Below the pieces are notes generated by a model. That model saw only the letters and a program-made list of their open reading frames with translations. It searched no databases and was not told where the DNA came from. Shown here piece by piece: positions 52,598 to 61,012 of a DNA stretch of 63,869 nt. The stretch covers positions 1 to 63,869 of the forward strand of contig JACQZR010000217.1 of NCBI GenBank assembly GCA_016213775.1. Direction: 5' to 3'. Each line of letters starts with the position of its first letter. Within the stretch, counting starts at the first letter, position 1. Made by a program: the position numbers and the translations under genes. Source of the stretch: Acidobacteriota bacterium (GTDB lineage: Bacteria; Acidobacteriota; Terriglobia; Bryobacterales; Bryobacteraceae).

Positions 52598-52728
52598 GCC
52601 TGGTCCCGCGCGCCGACTGTCGGACCGGGATCCCGGTTGAGTTTCTCCACTCGTCTGGGCCGTTCTCGCCCTCTCCAAGTTTCGCGAAAGAACCGGTAAC
52701 AAACCGCCGTCCAAGTCATACTCTCTAC

Positions 52729-53178
52729 GTGAGCCTTCCGGCGGCCAATTTTCATGACCTGTATAAGCGCTACTCCGGCGATGTGTACCGGTTCGCTATC
52801 TACCTCACGGGCGACGGATCGGTGGCCGACGATCTGACGGCGGAAGCGTTCCTGCGGATTTGGGCGTCGCCCGCGCCCACGCACTTGCAGACAGTGAAGA
52901 GCTACCTGTTCGCGATCGTGCGCAATCTATACGTGCAGAACTGGCGGACCGGCAGACGCAATACGCCGCTGTCGGATACGCACGCCATTAACGATCCGGT
53001 GGAACAGGGAATCGATGACAAAGCCGAGTTGCGCTGCGTAGTGGCCGCTCTGGCGGAGTTAGACCAGCAGGAGCGCGCTTACGAAGAGATAGCCCGGATT
53101 CTGGAGATTAAGCCGGTGGCCGCGCGGGTGCATCGCGCGCGCCGCAAACTGATGCAGGCCAGGAGTATCCAATCATGA
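52729..53178 (+). CDS. ECF sigma factor with internal region 4 deletion
   Basis: The product is 149 residues from GTG 52729 (MSLPAANFHDLYKRYSGDVY). Region 2 is intact (FAIYLTGDGSVADDLTAEAF, SYLFAIVRNLYVQNWRTGRR). In region 4 the sequence goes directly from LAELDQQERA to YEEIARILEIKPVAARVHRA. Ordinary ECF factors have about 10 more residues (the LLLRxxExLP stretch) between the two, and two more in the recognition helix. All changes are in frame. It overlaps the next gene by 4 bp. Promoter -35 recognition may be lost or altered. Confidence 0.85.
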   Translation: MSLPAANFHDLYKRYSGDVYRFAIYLTGDGSVADDLTAEAFLRIWASPAPTHLQTVKSYLFAIVRNLYVQNWRTGRRNTPLSDTHAINDPVEQGIDDKAELRCVVAALAELDQQERAYEEIARILEIKPVAARVHRARRKLMQARSIQS

Positions 53179-53669
53179 CCGTTACCAAAGATGTTATCCA
53201 CGATCTGATGCCGCTCTATCTGGCGGGAGAAGCGAGCGACGATACGCGCCGCCTGGTGGAGGAATACCTGCGGGCGCATCCCGAAGAACTGCCTGCGGAC
53301 GAGCAAATCTCCTTGCCCACGGTGGATCCGCCAGCGGCAGTGGAGATGGCCAGCCTCGATCGCGCCCGCAAGCTCTACGGCCGCCGGTCGGTGGCGCTTG
53401 CGTCGGCGCTCGCGCTGTCTTACGCAGTTTTCAGTTTCCGCTTCAACCGCATCGGCCTCAGCTTTGTGCTCTTTCGCGACCTGCCGGCTGTGGCATGGGT
53501 GCTGCTGGCCGCGGCCGCCATGATGTGGGTTGTGTTCGTGGTACTGCACCTGCGCTGGGCGGCGACAGGGCTTGCCGGTGGCGGGCACTTTGTCAAAGGG
53601 GTGTGGATGATGGGCGGCGCGCTCGCGGGGCTGGCCATTGGGCGCGCTGTGCATCGTCGCGCGGGGTGA
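53175..53669 (+). CDS. Anti-sigma-like membrane protein
   Basis: It is 164 residues. It begins MTVTKDVIHDLMPLYLAGEA followed by RRLVEEYLRAHPE, as in acidobacterial anti-sigma proteins that have lost the zinc Cys residues. The second half has three hydrophobic stretches (ASALALSYAVFSF, LPAVAWVLLAAAAMMWVVFV, GVWMMGGALAGLAIGRAVH). Its start overlaps the sigma gene stop, so it is probably its inhibitor or its sensor at the membrane. Confidence 0.75.
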   Translation: MTVTKDVIHDLMPLYLAGEASDDTRRLVEEYLRAHPEELPADEQISLPTVDPPAAVEMASLDRARKLYGRRSVALASALALSYAVFSFRFNRIGLSFVLFRDLPAVAWVLLAAAAMMWVVFVVLHLRWAATGLAGGGHFVKGVWMMGGALAGLAIGRAVHRRAG

Positions 53670-53684
53670 ATGGCGCGCGAGTGT

Positions 53685-54824
53685 TTAGCGCTGGAACGTA
53701 GTAGCGAGTTCGCTCAATCGCCACGGGCGTAACGATTCGCAGGACGCGGCGGAATCGCCCTGGCGGTCCACAATCAGTGTCGTCTCGTCCGCCAGGGAAA
53801 TCAGCAGAACCCCTGGAAGGCTGCGCAGCGGCAACTGGCCAACGCTACGCCCTGCGCGCATACCTTCGTAGCAGTGGATATTGCCCGGCGTCACTTCGTG
53901 AAAAGGCCGGTTCACGTCGCCGCTCTCCGCTGGCGTGAAGCTGTATAGACCCATGGCGGCGCCGGACACTTTGATGCCCATCGCAATCACCGGCTGCCGC
54001 GGGTCGATGTAATCCGATACAAGCGCCAGATGAGGGGTCATGTCGTCCGGATTCGAACGCATGTTCGATCCGGGGAAGAACCAACCTCCTTGTGCCGTGC
54101 CGACGATGTCGATTCGATAGCTGCCGGCTTTCGGCTCGGCCTCCCGCTTCACCTTGCCATCCCAACTGGCAAGTTTGGCTTCAAACTCGGCCTGCAGTTC
54201 TGGAGGGTAGTAATCAATCGGAGAAGCGTAATAGGGGTAATCGAACGGGTAGTTGGCAAGGTCAGCAAAGCCCTTTGGATCGAGCCTGAAGTCGACTAAC
54301 CCGAAGTCAATACCCGAAGTGCCGTCGCCGGTATAGCCGGCCAGATCTCCGGCTGCCACCTCGTGGAAAACACGGGCCTGGCACTTCAACACCGTGGAGC
54401 CGTCCGCGAACGATTGCTCAAAGCACCGTTTCTCGGCCTGCTCGAAAACATCCAAGAGAGATGGTGAAATATCACGCAGGTGATACAGGTAGGAACGAAC
54501 TTTGTCGCATGGCTGGAATTGCACCTGGTATCCGGTGTTCCCGCTGGAGAATTTTGTGGATAGGATGTCAACGACCCACACCTGTCCTGGAAAACGAACT
54601 TCCCGCACCGGAGTGGGTTCGCCGGGGAGCGCCAGAACAAAACTGGAGTGTTTCGCGGGGAAGAAGTGAATCGGCAAGGTGAGGAAGCCCAGCGGACGGA
54701 ATGCGACGTAGTCGCTCGCCCCCATGGGAATCACCTGGAACAAGGGCCCTTCCGGACATGCCGGCAAAGGCTGCGCCTGCTGGCCTGAAAGACTCAATAC
54801 CGCAAGGCTGAGAACAAGATTCAT
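53685..54824 (-). CDS. Secreted hypothetical protein
   Basis: The product is 379 residues with a signal peptide (MNLVLSLAVLSLSGQQAQ). The body is beta-rich, with Gly and Pro turns (QVWVVDILSTKFSSGNTGYQ, AGSYRIDIVGTAQGGWFFPG) and two Cys pairs at far ends. I recognise no family. It is alone on the minus strand, 15 bp from the convergent anti-sigma-like gene. Confidence 0.7.
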   Translation of the reverse strand: MNLVLSLAVLSLSGQQAQPLPACPEGPLFQVIPMGASDYVAFRPLGFLTLPIHFFPAKHSSFVLALPGEPTPVREVRFPGQVWVVDILSTKFSSGNTGYQVQFQPCDKVRSYLYHLRDISPSLLDVFEQAEKRCFEQSFADGSTVLKCQARVFHEVAAGDLAGYTGDGTSGIDFGLVDFRLDPKGFADLANYPFDYPYYASPIDYYPPELQAEFEAKLASWDGKVKREAEPKAGSYRIDIVGTAQGGWFFPGSNMRSNPDDMTPHLALVSDYIDPRQPVIAMGIKVSGAAMGLYSFTPAESGDVNRPFHEVTPGNIHCYEGMRAGRSVGQLPLRSLPGVLLISLADETTLIVDRQGDSAASCESLRPWRLSELATTFQR

Positions 54825-54899
54825 GCGCGGTCACCTTCCGATACTAGAACCCTATCTCAGCTCGTGATGTTCCGGACAATTACGCCCCCTGCACAAATC

Positions 54900-55277
54900 C
54901 TACACGTGCTGATCGAGGAGGATCGTATTTCCGTCGGGGTCCACGGCGATGAGGCTCGCGGGACCGGACGTGCTCTCGTCCGCCTCCTGCACCAACTTCA
55001 CTCCGGCTTTCTTCAACTGGCGCTGCAACTCCCGCACGTCCGTGAACGACGCCAGCTTCTTCGCGTTGCTGTCCCAGCCGGGGTTGAACGTCATGATGTT
55101 CTTTTCGAACATGCCTTGAAACAATCCGATCACGGTATCACCGTTCTTCAGGATCAGCCAGTTTTGGGCGGCGTTGCCGGCGAACTTCCGGAAGCCGAAT
55201 TTCTCATAGAACGCCAGCGACGCTGCGAGATCCTTCACGGCGAGGCTGACCGAAAATGTGCCTAACTGCATACTCAT
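54900..55277 (-). CDS. VOC (glyoxalase/dioxygenase) family protein
   Basis: It is 125 residues from ATG 55277 (MSMQLGTFSVSLAVKDLAAS); an upstream extension reads as non-protein. The pattern SLAVKDLAASLAFYEKFGFR and a second half with IAVDPDGNTILLDQHV is a one-module VOC fold. The usual metal ligands His/Glu are only partly visible, so it may be a binding protein rather than an enzyme. It follows an AraC-type regulator on the same strand by 41 bp. Confidence 0.85.
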   Translation of the reverse strand: MSMQLGTFSVSLAVKDLAASLAFYEKFGFRKFAGNAAQNWLILKNGDTVIGLFQGMFEKNIMTFNPGWDSNAKKLASFTDVRELQRQLKKAGVKLVQEADESTSGPASLIAVDPDGNTILLDQHV

Positions 55278-55318
55278 GTCCTCCACTGTTTTTTTGAATT
55301 CACCACGGGCGGCGCCAA

Positions 55319-56290
55319 TCACAACCGAACGACGGGTAAGCACAGTAGAACGTCGAACATCGTCCATCCGATTTCCTCCGGTATTTTGACGAATACCTCC
55401 ATCGCAGGCAAGTCCATCAGATCGCACCTTCCCCGCGGAAGCCAGATCCGGTACAGATAGTGCCAGGCCCGGTCGACATCACCAATATCACCCTCGCAAT
55501 GCACCGCCCCAACTTGCAGCGGCTCGAATTCGCGGATGGTCAAACCGCGCACGTCGCATTCGGTCTGGTCCGGAGGCGGCGCACCAACCTTGCGTCCACG
55601 ACCTCGTACAATCTCGCGCAACAGGCCGTCAGCCGCGCGCGGAAACGCCACGCCGAGATCGTACCGGCAGCTCTCAGCCGGCGTCAGAAACGGATCGTCC
55701 ATCGACATCCCGACAAACACAACATCGCGGAAATCCGTGCTCCTGGCCGCCAGCCATGCAATGAGCTCGTTGTAGCTGTCCACCAGCTTCGTGTTGCCGT
55801 AGGGGGCATAGATCCTCTGGTACACAAACCGGAATGCTCCTAGCCGTTCCACCCGCACGCGGGCGTTCTTACCGGCCTTCCACCTTTCGAGATCTTCTTC
55901 AGTGTGATATGGCCGCGCATTCTCCGCTTTGCCGATCTTGCTATTTTCGAGCGGACTGCGGCGGTCCCAAGAACTTGGGGCCCGGCCAAAGTGATTTTTG
56001 AAGGCGCGCGAGAACTCCGCCGTGCCCGCGAACCCAACATCGAGCGCGACGTCGGTGATGCGTTTGCGAGGCGAGCCACGTAGCAGTTGCGCGGCCCATT
56101 CCACGCGGGCCCGGCGCACGTAGCTGTTCAAAGTCTCACCCGTGACGCCCTGGAAAATACGGTGGAAATGAAATGGCGAAAAACCGCTGATCTCCGACAA
56201 GCGCGCCAGTGAGAGCTCGCCGTCCAGGTTCTGCCCGATATGGTCGAGCACGCGGTTCACACGGTCCTGATATTGCTGCCTTGGTCGCAT
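55319..56290 (-). CDS. AraC-type regulator with GyrI-like domain
   Basis: The 323-residue protein has a double helix-turn-helix AraC domain at 10-110 (LSLARLSEISGFSPFHFHRI, RITDVALDVGFAGTAEFSRA) and a C-terminal GyrI-like effector domain (ARVRVERLGAFRFVYQRIYA, GAVHCEGDIGDVDRAWHYLY). It resembles Rob/SbmC-type regulators that sense small hydrophobic compounds. It probably controls its neighbours, including the VOC gene. It is complete. Confidence 0.93.
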   Translation of the reverse strand: MRPRQQYQDRVNRVLDHIGQNLDGELSLARLSEISGFSPFHFHRIFQGVTGETLNSYVRRARVEWAAQLLRGSPRKRITDVALDVGFAGTAEFSRAFKNHFGRAPSSWDRRSPLENSKIGKAENARPYHTEEDLERWKAGKNARVRVERLGAFRFVYQRIYAPYGNTKLVDSYNELIAWLAARSTDFRDVVFVGMSMDDPFLTPAESCRYDLGVAFPRAADGLLREIVRGRGRKVGAPPPDQTECDVRGLTIREFEPLQVGAVHCEGDIGDVDRAWHYLYRIWLPRGRCDLMDLPAMEVFVKIPEEIGWTMFDVLLCLPVVRL

Positions 56291-56381
56291 CGAAGATCAC
56301 AGTATAACGAGGTGCGCGGCGATGACATACTGAGGGAAGACGACATGACGTGGAACTGCGCGACGTCGCTCGATCAGCGCC

Positions 56382-57000
56382 TCAGTCCTCACGCAGGGTG
56401 GCGACAAGATCCATTCGTGAGGCCCATCTGGACGGGAACCAGCCCGCCGCGGCGGCGGAGGCGAGTAGCAGAATGACCGTGCACACGATCGTCGCCGCAT
56501 CGTGATCAGTTACGCCAAACAGAAGCGTCCGCAGTGCTCGAGTCCCGACCAGAGCGGCGCCAATACCGATCATCAGACCGGCGCCCACCAGCGTTAGCGC
56601 CTGGCGCAGAATCATTCCCTGCACCTGGCCTGCCCGGGCGCCGAGGGCCATCCGAATACCAATCTCCTTCCTGCGTTGCGCCATCATCTGCAGGAGCAGG
56701 CCGTAGATCCCCACGGCTGCCAGCATCAGCGCCACCACGGCAAACATCGTAAGGCAGCCACGTTTGGAAGCGTCGCCAGGAATCGAACCGCGACAACTGG
56801 TCTCTGACGATGCTTGCCGGCGATATCACCGCCGTCTTGTCCAGTTCGCGGAGGGTGCTGCGGGCCGCAGACTTCAGATGATTTGGATCGAGACCCGTCT
56901 TGATCTCCACATCCATCGAGTTGTTCGGGAACTGATCTCGCGTGCCGAGCGTCGAAGTCCAGGTTCACCAACGGATTCGGCAACGCCAGAGCTCCAGCGG
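56382..57000 (-). pseudogene. Remnant of an FtsX/MacB-type (ADOP) permease
   Basis: Two frames are needed. The first (to about 56750) reads MDVEIKTGLDPNHLKSAARS, then LRELDKTAVISPASIVRDQL and RRFQTW. The second continues MFAVVALMLAAVGIYGLLLQ, then RRKEIGIRMALGARAGQVQG and a normal C-terminal end FPSRWASRMDLVATLRED. In intact family members these two join directly, so a one-base frameshift lies at about 56745-56760. The 5' two thirds of the gene (about 600 residues) are missing. It is a clear pseudogene, typical of acidobacterial orphan permeases. Confidence 0.85.
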
Positions 57001-57004
57001 ACGC

Positions 57005-57784
57005 TCAGTAACCCGTCAACCCCTCGGTCAACTCCACGTACGTACCCCAAGGATCTGTGAAGAACGCAATGCTCAACTTGATCGCCGGCACGTTGCGATA
57101 AGGAATATCCATCTTCACGCCCTCCGCCTCCAGTTTCTTCACAAACGCTTCGAGGTTCTTCACCTCAAACCCAATGTGATCCATGGCCGTCCCCTTGGTC
57201 GGTTTCACGGGCGCATCCACCGCCAGAAACGTCAGGTTCACACCAGGCAAATCCGCCGCCTCGAACTTCAGGCGCCTGCCCGGCTTGGCCCCGAACATCT
57301 TCGCGTACCACGCCTGTATCTCCGGCACCTTCTGATTGGCGAAGTGAATGTGATGATGCGCGATCGCCGCCGTCATCATCTTGTCCTCAGACAGTTCCAC
57401 CTTCAACTCGTCCGGACCCATGATGAATGCCTGCCGCGAGTCCGGCATCCGCCGCGCAATCTTGAACCCCATCTGCTCGCACCTGGCCAGATAAGCATCC
57501 AGATCCTTCACCTTGAACCCCAGATGATTCACTGCCGTCCCTTCCGTCCCGCCGGACACCGTCCCCTTGCGTGCCATCACGAACGTGTCGATGAACTTGT
57601 ACGCCTCGGTATTGGCGAACTTCACCGGCTGTCCGCCGAGAAAATCCACCCAGAACTTCCGCGAAGCCGCGGGATCGGTAGTATTCAGATGGAGGTGACC
57701 CATGGAAACACCCATCGGGTTCGGTGCGGAAAGTTGTGCCATAAGAGGAGAGGCGGCGGCGAGCAAAAAGGCAAGCATGCGCAT
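57005..57784 (-). CDS. Secreted two-module VOC protein
   Basis: It is 259 residues from ATG 57784 (MRMLAFLLAAASPLMAQLSA, signal peptide). Two VOC modules follow: MGHLHLNTTDPAASRKFWVD and VNHLGFKVKDLDAYLARCEQ, then HHHIHFANQKVPEIQAWYAK and MDHIGFEVKNLEAFVKKLEA with TDPWGTYVELTEG. His and Glu residues at the usual metal positions are kept (HLHLN, HHHIH, YVEL). It may be a periplasmic dioxygenase or glyoxalase. The upstream open frame to 58105 is a shadow of the NTase gene. Confidence 0.88.
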   Translation of the reverse strand: MRMLAFLLAAASPLMAQLSAPNPMGVSMGHLHLNTTDPAASRKFWVDFLGGQPVKFANTEAYKFIDTFVMARKGTVSGGTEGTAVNHLGFKVKDLDAYLARCEQMGFKIARRMPDSRQAFIMGPDELKVELSEDKMMTAAIAHHHIHFANQKVPEIQAWYAKMFGAKPGRRLKFEAADLPGVNLTFLAVDAPVKPTKGTAMDHIGFEVKNLEAFVKKLEAEGVKMDIPYRNVPAIKLSIAFFTDPWGTYVELTEGLTGY

Positions 57785-57829
57785 TCCTGAATGATACAAC
57801 GCCCGCTGGTGCCATAATGAGAAAAGCTC

Positions 57830-58003
57830 GTGAACTCCATCGACGCCATCATCGAAATCTACAAGCGCGACGTCGATCAGTCCCTCATCGACGAATGTCT
57901 GAAGCGCACCGTGGAGCAGCGCATCCTGGCATTGCAGGAGTTCGAAGCATTCTGCGAACAACTCCGCGCCGCGACCGGGAAATCCAATGACCCGATTCGC
58001 TGA
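57830..58003 (+). CDS. Small partner protein of the nucleotidyltransferase
   Basis: This 57-residue ORF starts at GTG 57830 and reads MNSIDAIIEIYKRDVDQSLI, then CLKRTVEQRILALQEFEAFC. It ends inside the nucleotidyltransferase gene with a 17-base overlap (57987-58003), so the two are translationally coupled. The RTVEQRI motif resembles RTPEERI in the small ORF at 12763-12963, which also precedes a nucleotidyltransferase start. It is helical and acidic-basic mixed. An antitoxin or activator role is inference. Confidence 0.65.
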   Translation: MNSIDAIIEIYKRDVDQSLIDECLKRTVEQRILALQEFEAFCEQLRAATGKSNDPIR

Positions 58004-58472
58004 ATTGCTGCAAACTCTCGCTGCCGCCGGAGTGGACTTCATCCTTGTTGGCGGAGTGGCCGCGGCCGCGCATGGGTCGCCTCGCGCAACGCAAGACATC
58101 GACATTGTCTACAGCCGAAAGCTCGACAATCTCGATCGTCTCGTCAAAGCCCTGGCGCCGCTGGAACCTTATCTCCGCGGTGCTCCTCCTGGACTGCCAT
58201 TCCGCCTGGATTTCGACACGCTGCGCGCAGGCTTGAACTTTACCCTCGTTACCAATCTCGGGTGGATAGACCTGCTGGGCGAAGTAACGGGGGGCGGTTC
58301 ATACGAGAACCTGATTTCCCACACAGTCTCAGTTGAGGTGTTCGGCATCCAGTGCGCGGTCCTCGATCTCGAAACTCTCATCGCCACCAAGCGGGCTGCG
58401 GGCCGCCCCAAAGACTTCGAATCGATCGCCGAACTCGAGATCCTTCGTGACAGGCGGAGTCCACGCCCGTAA
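57987..58472 (+). CDS. Minimal nucleotidyltransferase (MNT-like)
   Basis: The product is 161 residues. The Gly-Gly hook is in LVGGVAAAAHGSPRATQDID, with Gly22-Gly23 and the metal pair Asp37-x-Asp39, so the hG[GS]...DhD core is intact. A basic region follows (LIATKRAAGRPKDFESIAEL). Such proteins add NMP to proteins or tRNA and form toxin-antitoxin systems in the AbiEii/MenT and MNT classes. It overlaps the small ORF upstream by 17 bases. The partner is not HEPN. Confidence 0.85.
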   Translation: MTRFAELLQTLAAAGVDFILVGGVAAAAHGSPRATQDIDIVYSRKLDNLDRLVKALAPLEPYLRGAPPGLPFRLDFDTLRAGLNFTLVTNLGWIDLLGEVTGGGSYENLISHTVSVEVFGIQCAVLDLETLIATKRAAGRPKDFESIAELEILRDRRSPRP

Positions 58473-58551
58473 CCCTCACCACCCCTCCCGCGTCCAACCC
58501 CATGAGCCCTCAAAAAAGCCGCACCGGGTTCGAGGTGGTATAGTTGACCGC

Positions 58552-59691
58552 ATGAGGTTCTGGAAACGTCTGTTCGCAGTGCCGTTGGTCTGCATCGTGG
58601 CAGGGCTATGGATCACGGTGGAGGCCCAAGGCCCCAAAAAGGAAGGCTCGGAAACCGTCGCCCGTCCCCGCAAGAAGGGCACCCCTGATCAACCTGCCGA
58701 AGCCGAGCAGCCCAAAATCCCTTCCAAGCTGATGAAGAAGGATAAAGACCTTCCCCAAGGTATTCCCACCTTCCGCTCGGACAACATTACCATCAGCGTC
58801 GACGTCGCCGTCATGGACAACAAGGGCAATCCCATCCCAAAAATCCCCGGCGGCAACTTCCGCATCCTCGAAGACAACGTGCCGCAGAAGCTCTCCACCT
58901 TCGGCGTCGGCGAAGGTGCCATGACCGTCGCCCTCGTCGTCGAGTTCAGCAATCTCTTCCAACAATATTGGAGCGAGCCCTGGTATCAGACCCTCACCGC
59001 TACCTACGGCTTCGTCCAGACGCTGAAACCCGAGGACTACGTCGCCGTCATCGCCTACGACCTCCGTCCCGAAATCCTCTCCGACTTCACCACTGACCGC
59101 CGCGAAACGCAGGAAGCCCTCCAGCGCCTCCGCATCGCCGCCTATTCGGAATCGAACCTCTTTGACGCGCTGGTCGACACCGCTGATCGCATGTCCGAAA
59201 TTGAAGGCCGCAAGGCGATCATGCTCATCTCCTCAGGCGTGGACACCTTCTCCAAACTCACGTTCGATAAGACGCGCAAGGCCCTCCAGAACGCCGGAGT
59301 GCCCGTCTATGCCCTCGGCCTCATGCAGTCCCTGCGCGAATACCTCGATGCCCGCGGCGCACTCGGCCCCATCGCCCGCCTCGACTTCCTCCAGGCTGAC
59401 AACAGCCTCCGCACGTTCGCCAAGGAGACCGGCGGCCAGGCCTTCTTCCCTCGCTTCTACGGCGAGTTCCCCGGCATTTTCCGCGCCATCTCAGAAGCGC
59501 TTCGCCGCCAGTACGTGCTTACCTACAACCCCACCAATCAGGCGCGCGACGGCAAGTTCCGCAAGATCAAAGTAGACTTGGTGAACCCCGCTACTAACGA
59601 ACCTCTCAAGATCACCGACGAAAAGGGCAAGCCGATCAAGTACCAGGTCATAGCCAAAGCCGGATACACTGCCCCTCGCGAAGTGGAATAA
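58552..59691 (+). CDS. VWFA-related acidobacterial protein (TIGR03436-like)
   Basis: The protein is 379 residues from ATG 58552 (MRFWKRLFAVPLVCIVAGLW, signal peptide). After a Lys/Pro-rich linker there is a beta-sandwich (ISVDVAVMDNKGNPIPKIPG) and a von Willebrand A-type domain with VALVVEFSNLFQQYW, KAIMLISSGVDTFSKLTFDK and VYALGLMQSLREYL. The MIDAS Asp-x-Ser-x-Ser is altered (EFSNL), so metal binding may be lost. It is expected to be periplasmic or surface bound; these proteins are common in Acidobacteria, with unknown function. Confidence 0.9.
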   Translation: MRFWKRLFAVPLVCIVAGLWITVEAQGPKKEGSETVARPRKKGTPDQPAEAEQPKIPSKLMKKDKDLPQGIPTFRSDNITISVDVAVMDNKGNPIPKIPGGNFRILEDNVPQKLSTFGVGEGAMTVALVVEFSNLFQQYWSEPWYQTLTATYGFVQTLKPEDYVAVIAYDLRPEILSDFTTDRRETQEALQRLRIAAYSESNLFDALVDTADRMSEIEGRKAIMLISSGVDTFSKLTFDKTRKALQNAGVPVYALGLMQSLREYLDARGALGPIARLDFLQADNSLRTFAKETGGQAFFPRFYGEFPGIFRAISEALRRQYVLTYNPTNQARDGKFRKIKVDLVNPATNEPLKITDEKGKPIKYQVIAKAGYTAPREVE

Positions 59692-59701
59692 GCTTGTAGC
59701 G

Positions 59702-61012
59702 ATGAACCCGATCTCCCGGCGCGCATTCACTGCGCTCGCCGCCCCCGCTGTGCTTCGCGGCGCAAAGACACCCAACTTCCTCCTGCTGATGACCGATCAG
59801 CAGACCCACAACGCACTCTCCTGCGCAGGGAACCCTTGGCTCAAAACCCCGGCCATGGATTCACTCGGCCGCACTGGTACCCGCTACACGTCAGCCTACT
59901 GTGCTTACCCGGTCTGCTCGCCATCGCGTAGCAGCATCTTTACCGGCGCAATGCCGCACAACACCGGTGTGATGTCGAATGGAAAAGCAATCCCCGAAAG
60001 CATGCCCACCCTCGGCGAACTCTTCCGCAAGGCCGGCTATCAAACCGCCTATGGCGGCAAGTGGCATCTGCCGAAATCTTTCGATGGCATGCGCGGCTTC
60101 GACAAGATCATCGGTGGCAGCGGACAAGGCAAGGACATGGACGCGCCGCTCGCCGCCGCTTGCGAAACGTGGCTTCGCGCCAAACCCAAAGAGCCTTTTC
60201 TGCTCGTGGCCAGTTTCATGAACCCCCACGACATCTGCCAGTGGATTCGCGATCACGAGGGCCAGCGTCCCCATCCGCAACTGAGCCGTTTCCCCACCGC
60301 GCCGCGCAACATGGACGTCGATCCCAACGAGCCCGAGTGCATTCAGTATCACCGCGAGCAAGGCTACGACCTGATGTCCAAGGCCGTCGGCATCGCTTCC
60401 AAATGGCGTGCCGGGGAATTCCGCGAATACCTTCACGACTACTACCGCATGGTGGAAGCCGTCGATCACCAGATCGGACGCGTGCTCGCCGCGCTTGATG
60501 CCGCCGGGCTCGCCCAAAACACATTCATCGCATTCTGTTCTGATCACGGGGAAGGCATGGGTGCCCACCGCTGGGTCCAAAAAGCGTCCTTCTATGAGGA
60601 ATCCGCGCGCGTCCCTTTGATTTTCCGCGGACCGGGCATCCCCGTCGCCAAGACCGACGCGCGCCTCTGCACTCTCGCCGACATCCTCCCCACCTTCTGC
60701 TCCGTGGCCGGAATCAAGCCCCCCGAGACCAGCATCGGCGTCGATCTCACCAAGCCGTCCACGCGTCAGTTCATCGCCAGCGATCTCCGCTATGAAGAGG
60801 CCGCCCGCGACGGCCGCATGATCCGCACGGCGCGGTACAAGTACATCCGTTTCGCCACCGGAAAGAACTCCGAGCAGTTGTTCGATCTCGAAAGTGACCC
60901 TGGCGAAACGCGCAACCTCGCCACGCATCCCGGCGCGAAAAAAGACCTCGACGCGCATCGCAAACTCGCCCGCACGTGGGCTGGACAGACTGCGGATGCC
61001 AGCTTCGCCTGA
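59702..61012 (+). CDS. Exported sulfatase
   Basis: It is 436 residues with a Tat-like start (MNPISRRAFTALAAPAVLRG). The formylglycine motif is Cys72-Ser-Pro-Ser-Arg76 in YPVCSPSRSS, after LLLMTDQQ (metal Asp32). Later come YGGKWHLP and the FCSDHGEGMGAHRWVQKASF motif. It should remove sulfate from a glycan or aryl ester in the periplasm, after maturation by an anaerobic or aerobic formylglycine enzyme that is not in this window. Together with the heparinase-like lyase at 9466-12015 this suggests use of sulfated polysaccharides. Confidence 0.94.
   Translation: MNPISRRAFTALAAPAVLRGAKTPNFLLLMTDQQTHNALSCAGNPWLKTPAMDSLGRTGTRYTSAYCAYPVCSPSRSSIFTGAMPHNTGVMSNGKAIPESMPTLGELFRKAGYQTAYGGKWHLPKSFDGMRGFDKIIGGSGQGKDMDAPLAAACETWLRAKPKEPFLLVASFMNPHDICQWIRDHEGQRPHPQLSRFPTAPRNMDVDPNEPECIQYHREQGYDLMSKAVGIASKWRAGEFREYLHDYYRMVEAVDHQIGRVLAALDAAGLAQNTFIAFCSDHGEGMGAHRWVQKASFYEESARVPLIFRGPGIPVAKTDARLCTLADILPTFCSVAGIKPPETSIGVDLTKPSTRQFIASDLRYEEAARDGRMIRTARYKYIRFATGKNSEQLFDLESDPGETRNLATHPGAKKDLDAHRKLARTWAGQTADASFA

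Noticed and set aside
59891-60958. 355-codon minus-strand frame over the sulfatase
   Set aside because: Antisense to the sulfatase motif and uses shadow-like codons.
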